Assembly: GCA_947488175.1 (NCBI GenBank)
Contig: CANKYO010000002.1
Coordinates: 186,001-250,000 of the forward strand
Direction of reading: 5' to 3'
DNA from: an uncultured Paracoccaceae bacterium
GTDB taxonomy: Bacteria; Pseudomonadota; Alphaproteobacteria; Rhodobacterales; Rhodobacteraceae
Length of the DNA stretch: 64,000 nucleotides
The notes under the pieces are model-generated. The model searched no databases. It saw nothing but the letters and a program-made list of their open reading frames with translations, and was not told the DNA's origin. Numbering within the stretch: the stretch's first letter is position 1; the number at the start of each line of letters is the position of its first letter. Positions 59,476 to 64,000 of this stretch are shown in pieces. The translations under genes were made by a program, and so were the position numbers.

Positions 59476-60447
59476 ATGACGCAACCGCCCACCAGAGACC
59501 CTGCTGACGGGATCACCCGCACGGAACGGATCGCGGCGGGGCTGGCGTTGGGCTGGATGATCACTGTGGGATTATTTTTCTGGCTGCTGCCGCCAGCGCG
59601 GCAACCCGGCGAAAGCTTTGACAGCCTGCGTTTCGTGCTGATGCTGATCGCGATTTTTATGCCTGTGGCCATGATCTGGGTGGCCGCCGCCGCCGCCCGC
59701 TCTGCCCGGATCATGCGCGAGGAATCGTTTCGCGTACAATCCGCCATCGATGGGATGCGACAGACCTATCTGTCCGAACGGGCCAAGGCCGTGCCAGAAC
59801 CGGTGATGGAAAAGAAGCTGGACGAAATCGCCGAAGCGACCAAAAAGACCGAAAGCGCCATGTCGCGTTTTGCATCGCGGCGCGAGGTGTCGCGGATGAT
59901 CGTGCCGCAACCCGCACCACAACCCGCCGACCAGCAAAACCTGCCGCTTGGCACCTCGGCCGAGGATATGGACCCACCGCTGGAACGGCCCGACCTGATC
60001 CGCGCGTTGAACTTTCCCGACGATGAAAACGACCGTGACGGGTTTGCCGCCCTGCGCCGGGCGCTGCGCGACCGCAACGCGCGCAAACTGGTGCAGGCCA
60101 GCCAGGATGTGCTGACGCTCTTGTCGCAGGATGGCATCTATATGGACGACATGCGCCCCGATCCGGCCAGCGCCAGCCTTTGGCGGCGCTTTGCCAAGGG
60201 TGAGCGCGGGCCGACAATGGAAACACTGGGCGCGATCCGGGATCGGGCGGCCATCGCGCTGACCACCGGCCGGATGCGCGAAGACGCGATTTTCCGGGAT
60301 ACGGTTCACCATTTCCTGCGCAAATTCGATCAGATGCTGGTCACCTTCGAAGACCGCGCCACTGATACCGACATGCTCGAACTGGCCGAAACGCGAACCG
60401 CGCGCGCCTTCATGCTGCTGGGGCGGGCGACAGGCACGTTCGACTAG
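59476..60447 (+). CDS. Conserved membrane protein of unknown function
   Basis: A 323-residue protein with two N-terminal membrane helices (about 20-42 and 52-72) and a soluble C-terminal part with charged helices (ALRRALRDRNARKLVQ, AIRDRAAIALTTGRM). A coiled-coil-like segment lies around 100-135. I do not recognise a family. It sits 14 bp after greA and directly before the AEC transporter gene, so it is probably co-transcribed with them. Confidence 0.8.
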   Translation: MTQPPTRDPADGITRTERIAAGLALGWMITVGLFFWLLPPARQPGESFDSLRFVLMLIAIFMPVAMIWVAAAAARSARIMREESFRVQSAIDGMRQTYLSERAKAVPEPVMEKKLDEIAEATKKTESAMSRFASRREVSRMIVPQPAPQPADQQNLPLGTSAEDMDPPLERPDLIRALNFPDDENDRDGFAALRRALRDRNARKLVQASQDVLTLLSQDGIYMDDMRPDPASASLWRRFAKGERGPTMETLGAIRDRAAIALTTGRMREDAIFRDTVHHFLRKFDQMLVTFEDRATDTDMLELAETRTARAFMLLGRATGTFD

Positions 60448-61377
60448 ATGTGGGACATCTTTCTTAAGACACTGCCATTCTTCATGCTGATCGGGGTTGG
60501 TTACGGGGCCGGGCGCACCCGGTTTTTCACGCCAGAGGCGACGGCCTATCTGACCAAATTCGTCTTTTACTTTGCCCTGTCGGCGATGCTGTTCCGGTTT
60601 TCGGCCAACCTGTCGCTGGCGGATATCCTGAACTGGCCCTTTGTCTTTGCCTATCTGGCAGGCACCGGCGCAGTCTACATCGTCGCCACCATCGTCGCGA
60701 TGCGGCGTGGTGCGCGTGTGGCCGAAGCCGCGGTCGAGGCGCAATGCGCTGTCATCGGCAATGTGGGTTTTCTGGGTATCCCGATGCTGGCGCTGCTTCT
60801 TGGCGAACGGGCCGTCGGGCCGATCATGCTGGTGCTGGCGGTGGACCTGATCGTCTTTGGCAGCCTGATCGTGATCCTGATCACCGGGTCGCGTGACGGG
60901 CGGATGTCACCGAAAATTCTGGTGACTGTTGCCCTCGGGCTGATCAAGAACCCGATGATCGTATCCATCGTGTTGGGGCTGATCGTATCGGCCAATGCCA
61001 TCCCGATCCCGGTTCCTATCAACGAATTCCTGACCATCCTTGGCGGGGCGGCGACACCCGGCGCGCTCTTCGCCATTGGCGCATCACTTGCCAGCAAATC
61101 GGCCGAACGGGTGATCGTTGCAGGCTGGCTTTCGGTCTGCAAACTGATCCTGCACCCTGCTGCGGTCGCCATCGCGGCGCTTTTTGTCTTTGATATCGAT
61201 CCCTATGCAGCGGGCGTGATGATTGCCGCCGCGGCTCTGCCAGTGGCAGGCAACGTCTATATCATCGCCCAGCATTACGGGGTCGCCCCCGCCCGCGTCT
61301 CCGCCGCCATCCTGTTTTCGACCATGGCCAGCGTGCTGACGGTTTCGGCGGTCATTGCCTGGGTGACAAGTTTCTGA
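60448..61377 (+). CDS. AEC-family transporter (auxin efflux carrier type)
   Basis: A 309-residue membrane protein of about ten helices with GNVGFLGIPM and a matching second-half motif GALFAIGASLA, the two crossing motifs of the AEC/bile-acid-like family (e.g. malonate and unknown substrates). It starts immediately after the previous stop. Substrate unknown. Confidence 0.88.
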   Translation: MWDIFLKTLPFFMLIGVGYGAGRTRFFTPEATAYLTKFVFYFALSAMLFRFSANLSLADILNWPFVFAYLAGTGAVYIVATIVAMRRGARVAEAAVEAQCAVIGNVGFLGIPMLALLLGERAVGPIMLVLAVDLIVFGSLIVILITGSRDGRMSPKILVTVALGLIKNPMIVSIVLGLIVSANAIPIPVPINEFLTILGGAATPGALFAIGASLASKSAERVIVAGWLSVCKLILHPAAVAIAALFVFDIDPYAAGVMIAAAALPVAGNVYIIAQHYGVAPARVSAAILFSTMASVLTVSAVIAWVTSF

Positions 61378-61416
61378 AGCTGCGATAGGCCTGACAGCAA
61401 ACGAGTAGGATTTGAG

Positions 61417-62247
61417 ATGGAAACGATTTCTGAAAACCGGTGCTTTGGCGGCACGCAAGGCGTTTACAAACACGCCTCGACCACCTGCAAATGCGACATG
61501 ACCTTTGCTGTGTTCCTGCCCGCCGAGGCGGCGCATGGCCCTGTGCCGGTCCTGTGGTTTCTGTCCGGGCTGACCTGTACGCATGAAAACGCGATGACAA
61601 AGGCGGGTGCGCAGAACTGGGCCGCCGAACAGGGCATCGCATTGATCTTTCCCGATACCTCGCCGCGCGGTGACGGCGTGGCCGATGATGACGCTTATGA
61701 TCTGGGGCAGGGGGCCGGGTTCTATGTCAACGCGACGCAGGACCCTTGGGCACAGCATTTCCAGATGTGGGATTATATCACCGGTGAATTGCCCGAGGTG
61801 CTGGGCAACAACTTCGCACTCGATATGGAAAGCCAGTCGATCATGGGGCATTCCATGGGTGGGCACGGGGCGCTGACCATGGCCATGTCACTGCCCGGAC
61901 GTTTCCGGTCTGTGTCTGCTTTGGCGCCCATCTGCCATCCGACAGCCAGCGATTGGGGCCGCAAACAGTTCAACGCCTATCTTGGGGCCGACGAAGAGGC
62001 CTGGAAACCCCATGACGCCACCCTGCTGATGCGGGACAAAGGGTTCGCCGGGCCGATGCTGATCGACACCGGCACGGATGACCAGTTTGGCGATCTGCTG
62101 GGCACGGAACATCTGGCCACCGCCATCGCCACCCGCCGCCAATACGCTCATATCCGGCTGCAGGACGGGTATGACCATTCCTATTTCTTCATCTCTACCT
62201 TCATGGAAGATCACGTCGCCTTCCACGCAGAGGCGCTTTATCAGTGA
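61417..62247 (+). CDS. fghA: S-formylglutathione hydrolase
   Basis: A 276-residue esterase with CTHENAMTKAGAQ, nucleophile elbow GHSMGGHGAL (Ser about 149), DTGTDDQFGD (Asp) and GYDHSYFFI (His), all characteristic of S-formylglutathione hydrolase. It hydrolyses S-formylglutathione to formate and glutathione in formaldehyde detoxification. The adhC partner is not next to it. The ATG follows a purine-rich GAGTAGGATTTGAG. Confidence 0.93.
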   Translation: METISENRCFGGTQGVYKHASTTCKCDMTFAVFLPAEAAHGPVPVLWFLSGLTCTHENAMTKAGAQNWAAEQGIALIFPDTSPRGDGVADDDAYDLGQGAGFYVNATQDPWAQHFQMWDYITGELPEVLGNNFALDMESQSIMGHSMGGHGALTMAMSLPGRFRSVSALAPICHPTASDWGRKQFNAYLGADEEAWKPHDATLLMRDKGFAGPMLIDTGTDDQFGDLLGTEHLATAIATRRQYAHIRLQDGYDHSYFFISTFMEDHVAFHAEALYQ

Positions 62248-62269
62248 TCGTCGCACCGAAGGAGCGCAC

Positions 62270-62719
62270 ATGATCTATGTCGACGCCGATGCCTGCCCGG
62301 TCAAGGCCGAGGTCGAACGGGTCGGCACCCGGCATAAACTCAAGATGTTTGTCGTCTCAAATGGGGGCATCCGCCCGTCGCAAAACCCGTTTGTGGAAAC
62401 GGTTGTTGTCCCTGACGGCCCGGACGTGGCCGACATGTGGATTGCCGACCGGGCCACGAAGGGTGACGTCGTCATTACCGGCGATATCCCCCTCGCCGCG
62501 CGCTGTATCGAAAACGGCGCGCTGGTGCTGAAACATAATGGTGAGGCACTGACCGAGAAAAATATTGGCAACGTGCTGGCCACCCGTGATCTGATGACCG
62601 ATATGCGCGCAGCCGACCCGTTCCGGCAAGGTGGGGGCAAGCCTTTCAGCAAAGCGGACCGGGCGCGGTTCCTTGATGCGCTGGAACGGATAGTGCGGCA
62701 GGCCGCGCGACCCGCCTGA
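62270..62719 (+). CDS. YaiI/YqxD (DUF188) family protein
   Basis: A 149-residue protein starting MIYVDADACPVK, then VVTGDIPLA-type segment VVITGDIPLAARC, matching the PIN-like DUF188 family. ATG at 62270 has GGAGCG upstream; the frame to 62078 overlaps fghA and is not used. Possible nuclease-like fold, function unknown. It lies 22 bp after fghA. Confidence 0.9.
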   Translation: MIYVDADACPVKAEVERVGTRHKLKMFVVSNGGIRPSQNPFVETVVVPDGPDVADMWIADRATKGDVVITGDIPLAARCIENGALVLKHNGEALTEKNIGNVLATRDLMTDMRAADPFRQGGGKPFSKADRARFLDALERIVRQAARPA

Positions 62720-62781
62720 TCTGCCGCAAACTGTGCGAAACAGCATGGACACCGGTCGCCCTTGCTGCGACCACTGGCGAT

Positions 62782-63744
62782 ATGATCCGCACGGCCAACA
62801 TATCCCCGGCGAAACTCGGCGCGTTATGCGCGGCGATCTCGGTCATTTTCTTTTCCATCAACGATGTGGCGATCAAATTCCTCAGCGGCGGCTATGCCCT
62901 GCATCAGGTCGTGCTGATCCGGTCGGTTATCGGGCTGATCCTGATCATGGTGTTGATCGCCCCGCTGACCGACGGCTGGGCGATCGCCCGCACGAAGCGG
63001 CTGAAAATGCATATGCTGCGCGGGCTTTGTGTGGTTTTCGCCAATATGACCTTCTTTCTGGGGCTGGCGGCGATGGAACTGGCGGATGCGGTCGCGATCT
63101 TTTTCATCAGCCCGCTCGTCATTACCGTCTTTTCGGTGATCTTTCTCGGCGAAACGGTCGGTTCCCGGCGCTGGGCAGCGATCGTCGTTGGATTTGTTGG
63201 CGTTCTGATCATGATGCGCCCCGGCACAGACGCCTTTCAACTGGCGTCGCTCCTGCCATTGGCGGCGGCCTTCTGTTATGCTGGCATTCACGTCATCACC
63301 CGCCGGATCGGCGGCACGGAAAGTGCCGCGACCATGGCGTTCTATATCCAGATCATGTTCATCATCGTCTGCCTTGCCATGGGGCTGGCCGTCGGTGACG
63401 GTCGGTTTGGGGATCAGTCTGACCCGTCGCTGGCGTTTCTCTTGCGGGCATGGGACTGGCCGCTGCCCGCCGACTACCCCGTTTTCCTGGTCATCGGCAC
63501 CGGGATCGCCATCGGGGGCTACCTGATCAGTCAGGCCTACCGGGTGACCGAGGCGTCCTTTGTCGCGCCGTTTGAATATCTCGCCCTGCCCATGTCGGTG
63601 GTCTGGGGGATGTTGTTCTTTGACGAATACCCGCAGGCGCTCGACTATATCGGCATGGCGCTGATCCTTGGGGCTGGCCTGTTCACCATCTGGCGCGGGG
63701 CGCAGACAAAATCCCCCGGTTTACAGCGGCCCTTGCGCCGCTAA
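62782..63744 (+). CDS. DMT-superfamily (EamA-type) transporter
   Basis: A 320-residue protein of about ten helices in two EamA halves, with FSINDVAIKFLSGG in helix 1 and FVAPFEYLALPMSVVWG in the second half. Exporters in this family move amino acids or metabolites. The substrate is unknown. The start has little ribosome-site support. It is followed after 25 bp by a HAD hydrolase. Confidence 0.88.
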   Translation: MIRTANISPAKLGALCAAISVIFFSINDVAIKFLSGGYALHQVVLIRSVIGLILIMVLIAPLTDGWAIARTKRLKMHMLRGLCVVFANMTFFLGLAAMELADAVAIFFISPLVITVFSVIFLGETVGSRRWAAIVVGFVGVLIMMRPGTDAFQLASLLPLAAAFCYAGIHVITRRIGGTESAATMAFYIQIMFIIVCLAMGLAVGDGRFGDQSDPSLAFLLRAWDWPLPADYPVFLVIGTGIAIGGYLISQAYRVTEASFVAPFEYLALPMSVVWGMLFFDEYPQALDYIGMALILGAGLFTIWRGAQTKSPGLQRPLRR

Positions 63745-63769
63745 GCTGATGGACGAGCAGGAGACACCC

Positions 63770-64000
63770 ATGCAGCAAGTCAATGCCGTTGTTTTCGATA
63801 TCGGCAATGTGCTGATCAAATGGCAGCCGGAAGGGTTTTATGACAGCGTGATCGGGCCCGACCGTCGTACGGCGCTGTTTGACGCCGTTGACCTGCTGGG
63901 CGTGAATGATGGTGTGGACCGGGGTGATGATTTTCACACCGTCTTCCATGCGCTGGCTGATCAGCATCCGGACTGGCGCGCCGAAATCCTGATGTGGCAT
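63770..64000 (+). CDS. HAD-superfamily hydrolase (3' end cut by window edge)
   Basis: 77 codons remain: MQQVNAVVFDIGNVLIKWQP includes the HAD nucleophile motif DIGNVL (Asp about 10). ATG at 63770 has GGAG upstream; an in-frame ATG at 63749 also exists. The gene runs beyond the window. The resemblance is to YihX/HAD phosphatases, with the specific function unknown. Confidence 0.85.
   Translation, partial: MQQVNAVVFDIGNVLIKWQPEGFYDSVIGPDRRTALFDAVDLLGVNDGVDRGDDFHTVFHALADQHPDWRAEILMWH

Overview
The window looks like chromosomal DNA from a Rhodobacteraceae (Roseobacter-group) alphaproteobacterium. Evidence is high GC content with AT-richer intergenic gaps, a urtABCDE urea transporter with the long UrtB form, a poly-3-hydroxybutyrate phaA/phaB locus, ETF:ubiquinone oxidoreductase next to greA, a pgsA-moaD-moaE operon after uvrC, frequent GTG/TTG starts, and a GC-rich hairpin element of a kind often seen between genes in this family. 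A Loktanella/Yoonia-like genus is plausible but cannot be fixed from sequence alone. No rRNA, tRNA, CRISPR array, transposase, integrase or phage gene was recognised.

Layout. 1-3.4 kb: a LysR regulator (cut by the window edge) divergent from a non-pyrrolysine MttB-family methyltransferase and a beta-hydroxyacid dehydrogenase. 3.5-4.7 kb: a lipase-like serine hydrolase. 4.76-10.7 kb: urtABCDE on the minus strand, with an attenuator-like hairpin after urtA and a REP-like hairpin between urtB and urtC. 11-16.5 kb: a haloacetate-dehalogenase-type hydrolase and a giant secreted nuclease. 16.5-26.5 kb: eight co-directional genes joining a transmembrane Ser/Thr kinase, an FHA protein, a PP2C phosphatase, three dynamin-like or related GTPases and two small unknown proteins. 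I regard this as the most interesting system in the window. 26.9-31.3 kb: a GAPDH paralogue, a MarR regulator with its divergent membrane protein, and an ABC-2 exporter. 31.4-35.2 kb: an S49 peptidase, a zinc-ribbon microprotein, an SDR and uvrC. 35.5-39.9 kb: a GGDEF/EAL protein and a five-repeat extracellular protein. 40.2-43.9 kb: pgsA-moaD-moaE, a DUF6544-like protein, tag and a degenerate EAL protein. 44.1-46.9 kb: phaA, a patatin-like hydrolase and phaB. 47-54.9 kb: a LysR regulator, small proteins, a methyltransferase, a polyprenyl diphosphate synthase, copC-copD, ispE and a TPR protein. 55.5-57.1 kb: a TbpB-like lipoprotein and a DUF1493-like membrane protein. 57.1-64 kb: ETF-QO divergent from greA, then a run of housekeeping and transport genes ending in a HAD hydrolase cut by the edge.

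Non-coding points: two copies (29.4 and 56.5 kb) of a roughly 135-bp element carry CCGAC cores spaced exactly 11 bp apart. Compact palindromic operators lie beside the LysR (889-905 and 47174-47198) and MarR (28576-28596) genes. A perfect DnaA-box sequence lies upstream of uvrC. All functional statements rest on reading motifs by eye; no database search was run.
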